From: Dicyema japonicum
Taxonomy: Eukaryota > Dicyemida > Rhombozoa > Dicyemidae
Assembly (NCBI GenBank): GCA_011109175.1
Contig: RDEW01000039.1
Location: forward strand, 316,110 to 380,109
Length of the DNA: 64,000 nucleotides
Reading direction: 5' to 3'
In this document: positions 25,722-37,839 of the stretch, piece by piece
Layout of the letters: every line of letters begins with the position of its first letter
Numbering within the stretch: the stretch's first letter is position 1
Translations under genes and position numbers: made by a program
Notes under the pieces: generated by a model
Told to the model about the DNA's origin: nothing
The model's input: the letters and a program-made list of their open reading frames with translations, nothing else
Database searches by the model: none

Positions 25722-26132
25722 CTACCCCATCAGTCGACTGGTGACCGAATTAACTTTATGAACATGGAGGATTGAAGTCATCGTCCTATTAAGTGATCCC
25801 GGTGCCTGCGCCTCTTCACATTTCGGTGTAAGGTCACTCGGAAACCCACTAGAGAAGAATCTTTCATAAGCCTCAGTAGGGGGAAGGTTCCTTTCAAATC
25901 TAAATGCATATTTCAAGGAGGCAAGAATCTCTTCTTTAGTGGGTTTCTGGGTGACCTTGCTGTTTTCAGAAAATTTCACTGCCTGTCCGTCAGATATTAA
26001 GTTGTTTTGTGCGTACAACGATGTAATCCATTCATGCCTGTTCGATAGTTGGAAAGATGTGAAATTGGTATAACGATTCATGGAAAAAATAGAAGAAACG
26101 GAGGATCTGGAAGAGGTTTTGAGAACTCCCAT
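25722..26132 (-). CDS. Unassigned open reading frame
   Basis: One of the longer unexplained open frames in the window (136 codons). Residues of the middle part (TQKPTKEEILASLKYAFRFE) have the look of a real helical segment, while the ends are low in features. There is no signal peptide, zinc finger or transposon motif. It could be one exon of a gene with micro-introns, since a second minus frame lies immediately upstream at 26078-26350, or it could be chance. I do not assign a function. Confidence 0.3.
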   Translation of the reverse strand: MGVLKTSSRSSVSSIFSMNRYTNFTSFQLSNRHEWITSLYAQNNLISDGQAVKFSENSKVTQKPTKEEILASLKYAFRFERNLPPTEAYERFFSSGFPSDLTPKCEEAQAPGSLNRTMTSILHVHKVNSVTSRLMG

Positions 26133-28296
26133 CTTCTTTTGGACTCGAGATTAAATCCACGTGACGTGTGAATGTCAACACTGAGTATAAAGTAATTAGG
26201 AGGTCTTCTTATTGGAATGAGCTTTCCGTTCAAAGTATCTTTTCGATGTATCTTTTCTGAATGTTGGGGATAATGGAGATCCTTGAGAGACCATATTCGG
26301 GAGGTTACAAGGCTTTCAAGAATTATGAGTTTTAGGAAGAAAAAACCCAACCTCGACTCATATCAGATCTTGAGAGGTACTTTAAAGAGGAGGACAATGT
26401 CAAAAGTGTAATCCCTAAAGTAGGACTCTAGAAACAAGAAAAACTTTTACCATTCATTCTTTAGAATGAAGGTCTATTTCTTACAAATCAGAGACAAATG
26501 ATGAAAATATCTATCCGATCAAAATGAGAATATTTCATAGTAGACTATTATTGTACAATTACTGATAAACTAATAACTCCCTCGTTCCTCCTCAAGGCAG
26601 AGAGTTTAACCAAGTCCCTTTTACTTGGGCAGATGAGATTGGAACCCTTACATAGGTGTATCCAATGCTCCTTTATTCCTAAAGTTCACGTATCAGGTGT
26701 CTCTTGTGTCTAATGCGAAGACGAAGGGTTCCTCCTGAGGCGATGAAGACATTAGTATTGAGACATCCGCTTTTTTCGCATGCGCCACGTGGAGCCTATC
26801 AAAATGCCGAGAAGACAAGATATCCAGAAGGCATACAGAATGAAGAAACAGTGGGTCACGGGAAAGAAACAACTGCCATCAAACACTAAATCTCCTGCCT
26901 TTTAAACGCTGCAAGGTACCTATTACTTCGTGACCAGCCAGTTCTACTTCCACTACATGTTTCTGTAGTCTGCTGAATTCGCGAATTTAAAAACGTATCC
27001 ACAAATCTAGAAGCATCCAGACTTAACGGGCGAATCTTCTTCCAGCCATTTTCAGCTGAGAGCCCTTGAGTTTTTAATCTCTGCAATGTTCTGTTCAATG
27101 AGAAGGCTCGCCGTCTAACTGGTGATACAGGTAATCCATCGTCCTACGGTTTTGAGGGAACTCAATCCATTCTTTAGATAGCCATTAATTAATTGTTTCT
27201 GTCGATTTGTCCACAACTATCAGCAAATTCAGTTAATATAATTTTCACATATCGTCGATATCACCACAAGGAAAGTTGGGAAAATCTTACCAGTTGGGTT
27301 GGTCTTGTTCATTAATCCACCAAAAGTGCATTCCAAGTGGACGATCTAGTCCGTTAGTTCGCTCAATGATCCAAAATCTCACCAGAGATCTACGTGAGAC
27401 TGGATGGCTTCGAGAGCGTATCTCGATAGCCATTATCACAGGAAACACTTGGTAATTCAAACTCCCTAGATTATTTAAATTATTTTTTTGATTTAATTAT
27501 AATAAAAATAAAATTAATTAAAAGTACATTAATTTGTGTGTTTCATTGTTAAAATTATTTTTATTATTAAAATAAAACTGCGTGGTAAATTAGAGGTTTA
27601 AGCTTTACACATTCTCGTGAGAGGAAGTCAAATCATATCTGAAATCCTCCTCAAGACTCATGGAGATCAATCCAAGATTCCTAGACAATCTGTAATGGGA
27701 AGTTAGGCATGAACACTGGGGTCATTCAATTACGGGATTGATCTTATCCTCTTTCTTGATTCCTAAGGTTAGTATATAAATAGAATACTTATAGCACCTT
27801 AAAATTATCTCCACCGCAGTAATTAGTCAGGTGAGTTATTTCGTCGAAATTATCCACCCGTAACAGTGACAAAAAATATAATTGTTCGCTGTAGATTCCA
27901 CCTGATTAACCAAGTCTTTTACCCCCCCCCCAAACTGAAGATTAAAAGCTTCCTCTGTTCCTTTTCTCTCAGTTCTGCTATATGGCCAATCCTATCTACT
28001 TGTCTAGAGTAACGTTCAGTGGCAGGGTAACACGAAAAATCGTTAGCTATCACCAACATTGTTGGAGGTCTTCCCATAAATGTGAGGGGTAGAAGTTTTC
28101 TTCCCTTCCGCAGGTTCTGGGTGGATTTATGTGTAAAATTTGAATTCTCCCCCAGTGACCGTGGGGACTTAGTATATTTAATTAGGTGTTTATATAAACT
28201 TCTTCCTCGGTGTCTTCGTGGTTAATGAACGAATCTCTTAGTAATCAATTACATGTTTGACTAAGCAACACCATGGAAGTGGAACATCCATTTATT

Positions 28297-28400
28297 CCAC
28301 CGGGAGAATATTTCGCTCCCCGGCGACGAGTTCTGGAATCGACCTCAGCTTCCCGGACAATGCCTTCTGGATCACGCGTCAGGATCAAGAATTCTCTAAA
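28297..28400 (+). repeat. Dispersed repeat shared with 38236-38345
   Basis: Both places carry CCACCGGGAGA.TATTTC followed by GGCGACGAGTTCTGGA and then a GACCTCA-like string, in the same orientation and about 85% identical. A shorter relative with GGATCACTGTGCTTGGATGA joins the copy at 38.3 kb to 46830-46860. This suggests a repeat family several hundred bases long that is now in pieces. It has no coding signal. Confidence 0.6.
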
Positions 28401-28664
28401 CCACCCAAATTTGATTTCAACAGAGAATTTATTTGCCAAAAAACAGGGAATTCACAAAATGTACTAAAAATTAAGGTTCCGCAGAATTTTTGCGGTTAGC
28501 ATGCTTCAGTTGTGGAAAATGCAATAAATCAGAACTTTGCGCTAAAAGGTAGAATTCTCAAAAAATAAAAATAAGTCAAAATTTCTTAATCACTAATGTT
28601 AACCACGTTAGAATAGAGACTAATTAGTAGACAAGAGTTCCGATCAAAGCAATTGGCAGAATGC

Positions 28665-28967
28665 CTAAAATTCAACAAATCTGATACATTTCATGACTCC
28701 CGTATTGATCCCACTGGAAGGAGTGGTAGTACTGTTGCTAGTTGTCCCGTGGTTTGTAGTAGGAGAACCACTTGGCGCTGCAGTGGGCTCGCTAGTAGAT
28801 CCCGGAGCTGCAGTGGTTGCTGCTGCAGTGGTAGTTGCGGCAGTAGTTGCAGCAGCAGTAGTTGCAGCTGCACTCGTATCGGCGGCATTAGTGAAATTTA
28901 GCAGAAGAACTACAAGAACTGCAAAAATTAAAATTTAAGGGAAACTAGAAAACATTGTAAGTTTCAT
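28665..28967 (-). CDS. Mucin-like secreted protein 1
   Basis: Predicted 91-residue secreted protein in two exons. Exon 1 (ATG at 28967-28965) and the start of exon 2 give a signal peptide, MKLTMFSILVVLLLNFTNA. The intron is 28945-28919 (27 nt), and exon sum 276 nt is in frame. The mature part is nearly all Ala, Thr, Ser and Pro (AADTSAAATTAAATTAATTT...), the typical O-glycosylation-rich composition of mucins, and ends GVMKCIRFVEF. The gene at 45361-45922 has the same exon layout, the same signal-peptide start (MK-x-x-x-FS) and the same C-terminal GV-x-KCIR, so the two are paralogues. The Val/Ala-rich frame seen on the opposite strand is a shadow. Likely role: surface or secreted glycoprotein (inference). 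Confidence 0.78.
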
Positions 28968-31549
28968 GGCAGCGACTTTACAGGGAGAAACGCCTTATAT
29001 AACCCGAATGCGTGGCTAAAATTTCTATAGTTACCTCAACTGATAATACTGTCTATTATTGTGGTATTTTTTATTTGAATTCTCCCAGTTTACAGTCGAT
29101 TGAGTATAAATCCACAATAAAATCTAAATTGCAGCATTAACCATTTTACCCCCTAAAATAATTTAGCAGCACCACTTACCCCTTCTGAGTACATCAGACT
29201 GTTGATTAACGTAATTTGGATAATCATAACTTTGCGATAACATAACTTGATCTTCGTGTCCACTTTGATTGAAGAGTGTGAATAAACTATAAACACGTAA
29301 CCCCCATACGTGCTGGGAGTCGATGACAAAATGGGCCCAAACAGTCTGTCTTCATCAAAGAATTAGTTTGGAACGAATTTTTAGCTTGTATTTGGTGGAC
29401 GGTTCTATCTGCTTCTTTAGGGTTTCAAAGAGCGACTATAAATCAGGGTTGTTGGGGGGGACTTGTACTAAAACACCGAACTTTCCAACTCCCATTTCTC
29501 ACTGGGGAGTTTCTACCCAAAATCAGAGTTAGTGGCTATTAGCTTACGGAAATTTCACTCCAAACAGGACACGTGGCATATATTTGCCGAGGATTAACCT
29601 GTTCTCGTCAAGGCACTCGATCCGATTCTTTCACAACTTGGGGGGTCGAGAGATTATATCACCCTATGGAGATGAAGTGCTAGAACTAGAACGTACTCTA
29701 CTACAGTCATTTTAACTAACAATTAACCGTCAACTGATAAGGCTAACTTTGACTGGTAGAGACTCTAAGAATAAGGCAAAGGAGTATGAGGACAAAATAT
29801 TAAGGAAAGAATATTCTAGAAGGTTACAAATCTGAAATTATATTTTTATGGAAATTTGAATTTTTGTGTCTTTGTGGGGTAATTGTTGTGGGAAAATTTC
29901 AACAATAATCGAGAAAATCATGTTAAGATTCAGAATTAACTTTCTCTCCCAGATTATGGAATCGTCCTTTCAGTAGACTAGAACTCCAGTGTTTGAATTT
30001 TTAGATTCTCTGAGATCACTGCAAGCATAGGCCTGATCATTCGATAATTTCCACTTATTTTCGGAGTGAGGCACATCTTGTCAGAGCATCACGTCCGTCC
30101 ACATCCGCCATTGTGGGGACCCCTCCAATGTAGTAGGAAAGGGGAAGATTTTACTGAATACAACCAACCATTTATATCCACCATTGTGTTTACCCCTGCA
30201 GTGAAGCAGGGAAGAGATAGATTATATGGAATGCAATCAACAATTGTGAGTTATCTGAGAAAGGTACATAAGCTGACCTGCACCTGACAAGAAACCAGTG
30301 GCTAAGAAGAAAGTAACAATCAAAAGCAGACGCTACCAGAGATCAGTAAGATGAATCTGGAGTCGAACTTGACAGATCATTTGATAGAAAATTAGAAAAA
30401 GAAATATTTTCCACTTTTTAATATTTTTAAATAATTCATTTTAGATTATTATTAAAAAACATAAGTGTAACCATAATAGCTGTAGTTTCACACGTGTGGT
30501 GTTAGAAACAATCACCTCCCACGGAAGTATGCAGCCTCTCTCTAGTCGTTCAGATGTCCCCCACATCTCATTTTCTTTGACTTACTTGAGACCATAATCA
30601 AGTATCCAAGGAAGTAGACGCTATAGAATCGTGGCCCAGTCTCAACGAAGTATTTCTCAATCGCTATATCAGAAGGTATTCATTTCCAATGAATCAGTGA
30701 CCTCGGGAATCAAAGGACCAGTGGAGCATTCATTAATAGAGCTTTCTGTGCGGGCGTATGATCCTCATGGTACTTTCGATTTTGGTTGGAGGAGATTCGT
30801 ATAGGGTTTCTGATGTCTCCCGAGTTCAACACCTCTTCCATGCTTGCGAAAAGGGAGACAGAGCTTTTATCCACCATGAAACTAAGTAGACATTTCATCA
30901 AATACGTCATCATTTAAAAGACCCTATTAGAGATGAAAAATTTCCCATTTTCACATGGCAGTTCCCAACTCATTCACCGCTTCAGTATTTTATGGTAGCC
31001 GGAAAGGAATAGGAATTCCGGAGATAGGCACCTCCAATCAAGTTCCTCTACAGAATTCGAGGGGAGACTTCCAAAAGATTGTGGGATCGCAGTCGGATCA
31101 ATCAAGGAGAGTAAGGGAACAATTAGAAGCTGAGATTACTTAATTAGTTAGCTTTGCTACATTTCTTGGTGGTTGGCAATTTTGGTTTTCTTAAATAAAA
31201 TATGTTCTCAAGAGTAATTAGAAATTCTGAACGATCGGCTATTATAATAAAATTGCACTTACGAAGAGCCATATTAGCGATAGCTCTTCCCAGGAAGGAC
31301 ACTCACTTCATTTAAGTAAAAAATAGTTATCATAACTAATCTTAGAGGAGAACCAATGAATGCTCTTGACTTCTTTTCGTTGTGTGAATTTAATTTAATT
31401 TATTGAACCAAAAATTAATTAATTTAATTTATTTTTAGACTCCAGATCACGGGAAGTTGGCCCTGAAAATTCAGGCAGCCGTCCTGTACGTTCATGCGCG
31501 GGCACAAAGGAAGAACACCGGGCAAAGATGAGGTCTCTGTTAGAATGCA

Positions 31550-31605
31550 TCGGGATCACGTGATAATTAGTTTTGTTTTACCGTGGTCTTGGGTTAAATA
31601 AATAA
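31550..31605 (+). repeat. Dispersed repeat ending in AT-rich tail
   Basis: GGGATCACGTGATAATTAGT followed by TTTTGTTTTACCGTGG and an AATAAATAAA tail. Relatives lie at 38345-38390 (GGATCACATGACTAGTTAGT...) and, more diverged, at about 9915-9975. The A/T-rich tail and scattered copies suggest the 3' end of a SINE or LINE. Confidence 0.5.
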
Positions 31606-31649
31606 AAAATTAAAAAAATTGAACCAGTTGTATGTGAATGCTTTTGTAT

Positions 31650-31705
31650 ACGATCCTGTTCCGCAGTGAGAAGTTCACTGATGACGGCGTCACTTTTCAA
31701 GCCAA
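31650..31705 (-). repeat. SINE family 1 body, copy
   Basis: Contains GTTCCGCAGTGAGAAGTTCA and GATGACGGCGTCAC in the same order and spacing as the fuller copy at 60500-60560. The tRNA-like head is not present. The body alone is preserved. Confidence 0.6.
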
Positions 31706-34097
31706 TCGGTTGTTATGCAAAAATCTCTATTCATAAATAAAATTTACAGATATGACTTACACCATAAAAGCTGTTATTCAAATTCTTTTAGCAAATTAAC
31801 TCATAGTCTATGGACGAGTTGGATAGTCTATCTCTGTGCAAACGAGATGTTCGAGATCTCTTTCTTGTCAGACCATAAGGAAACCACGTTTGAGTAAAGG
31901 ATTTCTGAGACTTAGATGGATTCGAAACCGAATCCCCCACACTTCCGATGCTTCATTACTTTGTCTTGCAATAGGAAATGCTCTCTAACAAAATCTCACA
32001 GTTCTGAAAGTACCCCCACTTAAACAGAAGCGAAGAGATTTCCTAAGAGCAGCAAGGACACTTAAGAAACACGGGAGAAAAGACCGATCGCTCATGGAAA
32101 CTGGGGTTACTTAATCACTCGTTTCTTCCCAAGACTACACGTAAACCACGTGACTTAAGAAGTACTGAAAAAAGTGTGACTATAAGAACAGTATCAGTTG
32201 GAGTTTTCCTTTTCTCGGTATACCAGGGACTCGTCAACCAGTATGGTTGGCATTATTTGAAAACCGGGACTCAAATGAAACACAGGCACTCCTTGAGGAG
32301 GTCATGAGATTTGTGAAAAAACCATTTACAAGACACGTGTGCTTATATCCGTCATACCCGTACAGAATTGGTCAATCGTTATCTCCACTTTGCCAGTCAT
32401 GCGACCAGAAGACGTCTTCTTATACTCTGTTTTATTTGAATAAATGAACGTTTCCGGGTAGTCCTATAAGTGATACAAGGGTCTCTCAAATTACGTAACT
32501 GCATTTCTGAGTAATATTTGATGGGGGAGTTGGGGTAATCTGTGAAATATTATTTTAGTAACCACCACATCGATTGCTTAGAAAGGGAAAGAATTCTAGC
32601 AATTAATGCGATAAATGCTATTAGCACAACGTCCACAGTCACTAAGAGAAAAATAATATTCCATTAGTGAGAAGGTCACGAAAGGATGTTCATTATTCAC
32701 GAAGCGAGGAGACGTGCTAACCCTCCCCAATAGACGACTATAAAGGTACTCTTAATAGAGAATTCAAATGATTTCTTAGATAATCTGAGTAAAGGCTACC
32801 TTCACCTAACCACCTTGATGTTATCACTCAAATCCTTTTCGGACCACTAATGACTCTAAGGGATTCGGTAACGCCAATACTCTCAGGTGGACGCTTGACT
32901 GTAGCAGACCTGCTTCATGTTAGTGAGGTCTAACTAACTCGCAAAATGGAAGATGAAGATAAAGTAATAATGTGGTCGAAGATAATGTGGTCGCCGATAG
33001 TGGAAGATTCTCACCAGATCGATTTCTCAGTCAGCAATGCAATTCAATAATCTGAAATAGGTTTCGCAGGTTTTAATGAATTCTTAATTGTAGAAATAAC
33101 ATCAATCACCCCCCGCCCCACATAGGCGGTCAACTGAGAGGTACTATTTTTACGATATTTGGTTGTAACTTGTACAATGACAACACTGTCGCTTTAGTTT
33201 GGGGTTGAATCGCTTACATATGTAGGGAGTAGACGCAAGATAAGATCTAGCAGTAAGCATAAAATTGTTGTCAGGCGATGAGGACTTCAACGGAACCATC
33301 TATTTATGTTTTCGTGGACTTTAATATTTTTAAGGAGTCGAGGATTCTTGTTGGAACATTGAAACTCCAAGAATTTTTACAATTTAAGCAAAATTGAAAA
33401 CATCCGCGGATGCTGGGATACGATTAGAGGATTGTCTGGGAACATAAAGCTCCCGAGGGGAGACATGAAATCAGACTATTGGAGATATTTTGTCTACCAA
33501 ACTGTGGAAACTATCAATTTGACACAAACGACAAGTCGTGCTTTTGCCTCTGTGGGAATACAAATTCAACGATAACCCTGATGATCCCCCTTTTTACTGC
33601 AAACCCATGTCCTCAGCGGAATTGTAAATCTCTCATTCTTAGTGCTCCACTTTGATTCTTCCAGTCTGAGTTCTATCAACAAAAATGTGAGAGTTGGACT
33701 GTTATTTCCAAATTTCATTTTAGCGTCTTTACCGAGTGCTTTTAAAGATTGGAACAAGTCATTGACGTACTGGGGGGACTCATGACCCTATCGGGTTCCA
33801 TAGTTAGGGGACTAAGCATAAAGACATTTCCCAATTGTTCCCGAATTCCAATCAACGACGTGAGACATTACTTGGGTATCTCTAAATTTGATGCATGTCA
33901 TATTAAAGAATTCAAGCTGTACTTACAGTCCTGTTTGGAAGGCGTACGATTGTTGTGAGGATAACTACTGGTTATTTAGAGCATGCATGGTGACACAGAA
34001 AAAAGAAGATTGTTCCTGATCGCAAACAGAAGTGGGGGATATGCTGATCTTATTAATGAACTGACTAATCATGGTTGTTGTAATGAATCGTTTAACA

Positions 34098-36093
34098 CAG
34101 GGGTTCTCAACCTTTTTTTACTCGTCGACCCCTTGACTTTTTTTTCGACCCCCCTAATATTTAATCGACCCCTTAAAACTTTTTTATTTAGAACAGACAA
34201 TTCTAAGTAAAATTAGTTAATTATCTAAAATGAATTCATTGTTACTAATCAAATAAAACAAAAAAAGTATATACTCGATGTTAAGTTGGTATCTTATCAT
34301 AAATCTATAATAAAAAAATTAAATACCAATGGGATCCCTGTGACTGATGTTTTTTGACCAAAGATTCGATATCTGGCTCTATTTGTGTTATTTTTAAACG
34401 AAGATCTCCTCTAAGAGACACTTACAATCTGTTTCGTTATTATTTTCGATTCTATGTAGAATGCTGAATCCGCATTCAACACAGTATGATGTAGGAAAAT
34501 AGAGTAGCAATTGTGCTATTTCTGTCCACAATTTTGGATAACTCTCCTTCACTTTCATATTTTGCCAAAAAATAACAGGTGATTGTGAATCATTATAATA
34601 TAGTTTTAATTCTGGATTGAATTTTAACATAATTAATAATTTCTTTTTGTTCTTCTGACAAATTCGGATTAATCATCCAAGATGGAATTTCTAATTCAAG
34701 AATATCTTGGAATCGAAGAATCAAATCTTTTTCTATACTTAATAAATGTTGCAGAAAGTTGTTAATATCTTCATCATCAAATGTTTGATTAATTGAGTAA
34801 AATTCAGGAATGTTATAATAATTTCTTTATTTTCAAGTTATATTTATATAACTTAATTTTTTCGATAAATATTTGAATAATTCTTTTTCAATCTATTAAC
34901 GTCACATACTTTCCCTGAAGTTCTGATAAAACTTCATTAAATTTTCCAAAAATCCAAGTCAAAAAACAATTTTTTCTTTTTCGAAACAATTAAATCTGCT
35001 AAAGTTTTATTACCCAGAAGTAAGAAAATTTACGATTTTGTCAAATAATATTGAAAATCGTTCTAATGCATTTCCCTTTGATAACCATCGTACCTATAAA
35101 ATAAAATTGGAAACTATAACCTCAGTGTGAAGCACAAAACGAACATATGTTTCTTTAGCCTCATAGCAAAATTTTCTAAAAAGACGGTCATACTTGCTGT
35201 TTGCTTTAATTTTGTTTATGGTTTTAATAACTATATTTAACGTTTCATGTAGAATTGGCGAAAGAGCTTTTGAAACAAAATGTTGTGTATGTAGAACGCA
35301 ATGTATATGAATCACATTTGGACATATTTTTTTCAAATATGCCTCAAATCCTTTATATTTTTCAACCATAGACATTGCACCATCTGTGGCACAAAAAACC
35401 AAATTTTCATATGGAATCTTCTTGTCATCCAAAAATAATTTGACTACGGAAAAAATAGAAAATCCAGTCATATCAGTTTCCAAATATTTGACGAATAATA
35501 AAGCTTCTGTAGGAATAGCATGATCGTCAAAATATCTTAAAGGGTAAGCTTCTAATAAGATTAACCTGACATATCCCATTAGAATTTATTGGTTGTCACA
35601 TGTATGACTTTCGTCAATTTGAAGCGAAAAAAATAGTATTTTTTGTTTCTTTCAATACTATTTGTAAAAACTGTCAATCGTTTTTTGTTTACGAAAAGAA
35701 TCCTTTAATTCTTCAAAATACTCTAATGGTTTATCTTTTTATCCGAATGTTTACTCCTAAGATGATCCAACAATTTGGACGGTTTCATTGCATCATTTGA
35801 TAACTTGTTACACAGTAAGCAATATGGTCTATTATCAAAAAAAATTTTATAAATCCAAATTCCAAATATTCATTTTTATATTGACGAATTTTTAATGTAG
35901 AAGGACGACTCATACACAAACAAAAACATGCATGGTAATTTTAAAAATTTTAAAGAACAAAGGTTTACCACTTTAAAAATAAACTAACTTAATTTAAATT
36001 GAAAAAGATTAAATATATTAAATTTATTTTCGACCCCCAAATATTTCATTTTCGACCCCCTTACGATCGATCTGGATTGATTTTAGACCCCTG
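34098..36093 (-). mobile_element. hAT transposon with intact ends
   Basis: A 1996-bp hAT element. It starts CAGGGGTTCTCAACC and ends AGACCCCTG, so the terminal inverted repeats begin CAGGGGT. It is flanked by a perfect 8-bp target-site duplication, GTTTAACA (34090-34097 and 36094-36101), the length diagnostic for hAT. Short TCGACCCC repeats lie just inside both ends (three on the left, two on the right). Transposase remains are on the minus strand. A DDE-core piece has LVFCATDGAMSMVEKYKGF and a HIHCVLHTQHF block (35579-35094), and a dimerisation-domain piece reads LLYFPTSYCVECGFS (34630-34394), as in ZBED/FAM200-type hAT proteins. The middle is frameshifted. Confidence 0.9.
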
Positions 36094-36279
36094 GTTTAAC
36101 ACATGCTTAACTGACACCCCTGAGCATGATAACCATAGGGATCGATCCGCCGTCTACGGCCACATTTTCGTTCACACACTTCAAGGCCAACACAGTTATG
36201 CTAATTAATGGAGGAATGAGGCCAAGACATCAAGAGTGTTTTTATTTTCTTTTAGTTTCTCATGACTACCTTAAGATAA

Positions 36280-36330
36280 TCCTGTTCCACAGTGCTGAAT
36301 CACTAATGACGACATCACTCCTCAGCCGAA
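36280..36330 (-). repeat. SINE family 1 body, diverged copy
   Basis: Contains CTGTTCCACAGTGCTGAATC and ACGACATCACTC, matching the SINE family 1 body at 60500-60560 with several substitutions. It lies between the hAT element and the 3' end of WASH1. Confidence 0.5.
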
Positions 36331-36408
36331 GATATCAGGGAAGATATCACCGACACGTCACCAAATCAGCTGGTTAATAGTAAAATCTATTTTATTAGTA
36401 AATTATAG

Positions 36409-37836
36409 TCAATCAGACCAGTTATCCTCAATTTCATCATCCTCTGAGAGCTCTAGTTTAATGGCATTGGAGATGCTCTTAACAAACGGGGTAGGCTCAT
36501 TCGAAGGCGGTCTGGGAGCCTCAATCACTGGAACTGGTCCTCTCAGAGACTCTCCACGACGTTTTAGCACTTTCCTAAGCTGGGACATCATATCATCAGG
36601 TTCTTCGACCTCCTTTGCAACCGAAACCGACTTGTGGGGTTCTTCTTCTTTCTTAGCCTTGAATCTGAACTTCTCCGAACCCCCAGCGTTAACAATCGAG
36701 TCCAAAAAGGACTTCATTGAACTCTCCATAGGTGGAGGACAAGGATTAGTGATCTCTTCTTTTGAAGCTGACTGGGGGACGATCACTTCAGAGGCAAAGG
36801 TCACTTCTTTCGTGACTTCTTGAACGGGGACCGCTGCAGGTGTTGAATTCTGCGGTTGAGAAGGTGATTGAGGAGTCAAAACAGGGACATTGCTGAAGGT
36901 CGAAGTGATGTTTGGATCCCCGACCATGCTGTCGATTATTTCGGAGTCCATTTCAGGGAGATCAACTGCAATATCTGTTAAAATTATGGAAGGAGCGATC
37001 CCGGGTTCATTCTCGTCCGCAGAATAATTCAAATCCGTGACGATCCCTGACATTTATACAAAACTATCACCAGTAAGCTCAGGAAGACTATCGGGGACCT
37101 CGATTTGTGGTACATCCCCCAAAATAGGGTTGTAATCAAAATTCAGCTTCTGAAGCAGGTTGAACTGCTGTCCCAGAGCCACTGTCCCAGGAGCCTGGGC
37201 AGGGCCTCTTTCCGTCAGCTTTGGGCACGTGGTTTTGACGGGGTAGTTTAGTGGGTCGACCACGGAATACTCCTTGTAACTAAAAATAATCCTGGTATCA
37301 CGGATTTATCGAGGTGTTAAAAATCAGTAAGTTTGCGGTGCTATTCATGTCTCGCGGGGGAATCCCGATCCCTTCGGAAAATTCTGGAGGAACTACTCTT
37401 TGGTGGAAGAGGTCGAACGAGGCTGTAGTGAATTTCAGGACCCTTGTGGAGGAGGAGACCGAATCCTGGGCAGCAGAGAGTTTGTATTTGAGATCAGAAG
37501 AAATGTGATTTTTGGGGTTTACAATGAAATTATTCCTCGGAGTTGAGCACGTGCGCGGAAAACTGGCGGGGGACTTTGCTTGTATTGCTTTTTTAGAGTT
37601 GTGGACTTTATTGATCCTTTCATTGACTTTTAGGATCCTTTTTTGGATATTTGATAGCCTTTCGGTCCTCGAGTCGACCTATGGATTATAGCTTAAGGGA
37701 CCTGTTTGTGGATGTTAGCGATGAAGTTCCCGAATTCCTTCTTGAATTTGTCCAGAACTACTAACGACTGGGTGATGCATTCCTCTTGGGACAGGCAGGG
37801 AGAGATTAGAGGGAGTACGGTTTGGTCTATACTCAT
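36409..37836 (-). CDS. WASHC1: WASH complex subunit 1 (WASH1)
   Basis: Nucleation-promoting factor that activates Arp2/3 on endosomes within the WASH complex. Four exons, with introns 37701-37679 (23 nt), 37301-37280 (22 nt) and 37070-37047 (24 nt). The exon sum of 1359 nt is exactly in frame and gives 452 residues, close to the human protein. The N-terminus (MSIDQTVLPLISPCLSQEE) matches the family's YAVPLIQPDLRREE region. A coiled-coil stretch with NKVHNSKKAIQ follows, then ANLLIFNTS, ILGDVPQIEVPDSLPELTG (family LGQVPEIDVPSYLPDLPG), PGIAPS, and a C-terminal V/C/A-like region with MMSQLRKVLKRRGESLRG and the terminal acidic EDNWSD with its Arp2/3-binding tryptophan. No frameshift is present. 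The long polyproline run of vertebrate WASH is reduced. The plus-strand frame over 36461-36823 is a shadow. Confidence 0.93.
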
Positions 37837-37839
37837 TAA

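Larger units (their letters stand above)
25311..28660. other. No supported gene
   Basis: A minus frame of 136 codons (25722-26132) preceded by another minus frame (26078-26350) is the only notable coding potential. The sequence around 25900-25990 (KPTKEEILASLKYAFRF) looks protein-like, but I recognise no family and no start or splice structure. A ten-base C run occurs at about 27907. The interval 27470-27590 is very A/T-rich. A repeat at 28297-28400 recurs at 38236-38345. Confidence 0.4.
28970..34089. other. Long stretch with no supported gene
   Basis: About 5 kb with only short chance frames. Recognisable repeats: a motif near 30080-30140 (CATCACGTCC...GTGGGGACCCCTCCA.TGTAGTAGGAAA) that recurs at about 38840-38895 and 40370-40430; the SINE family 1 body at about 31650-31705; and a repeat with GGATCACGTGATAATTAGTT at 31550-31605 that recurs near 38345-38390. 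Confidence 0.45.

Noticed and set aside
28693-28938. Val/Ala-rich plus-strand ORF (81 codons)
   Set aside because: It is the complement of the spliced mucin-like gene on the minus strand, which has a signal peptide, an in-frame intron and a paralogue.
36461-36823. Plus-strand ORF of 120 codons
   Set aside because: Shadow of WASH1, whose minus-strand frame is conserved over its full length.
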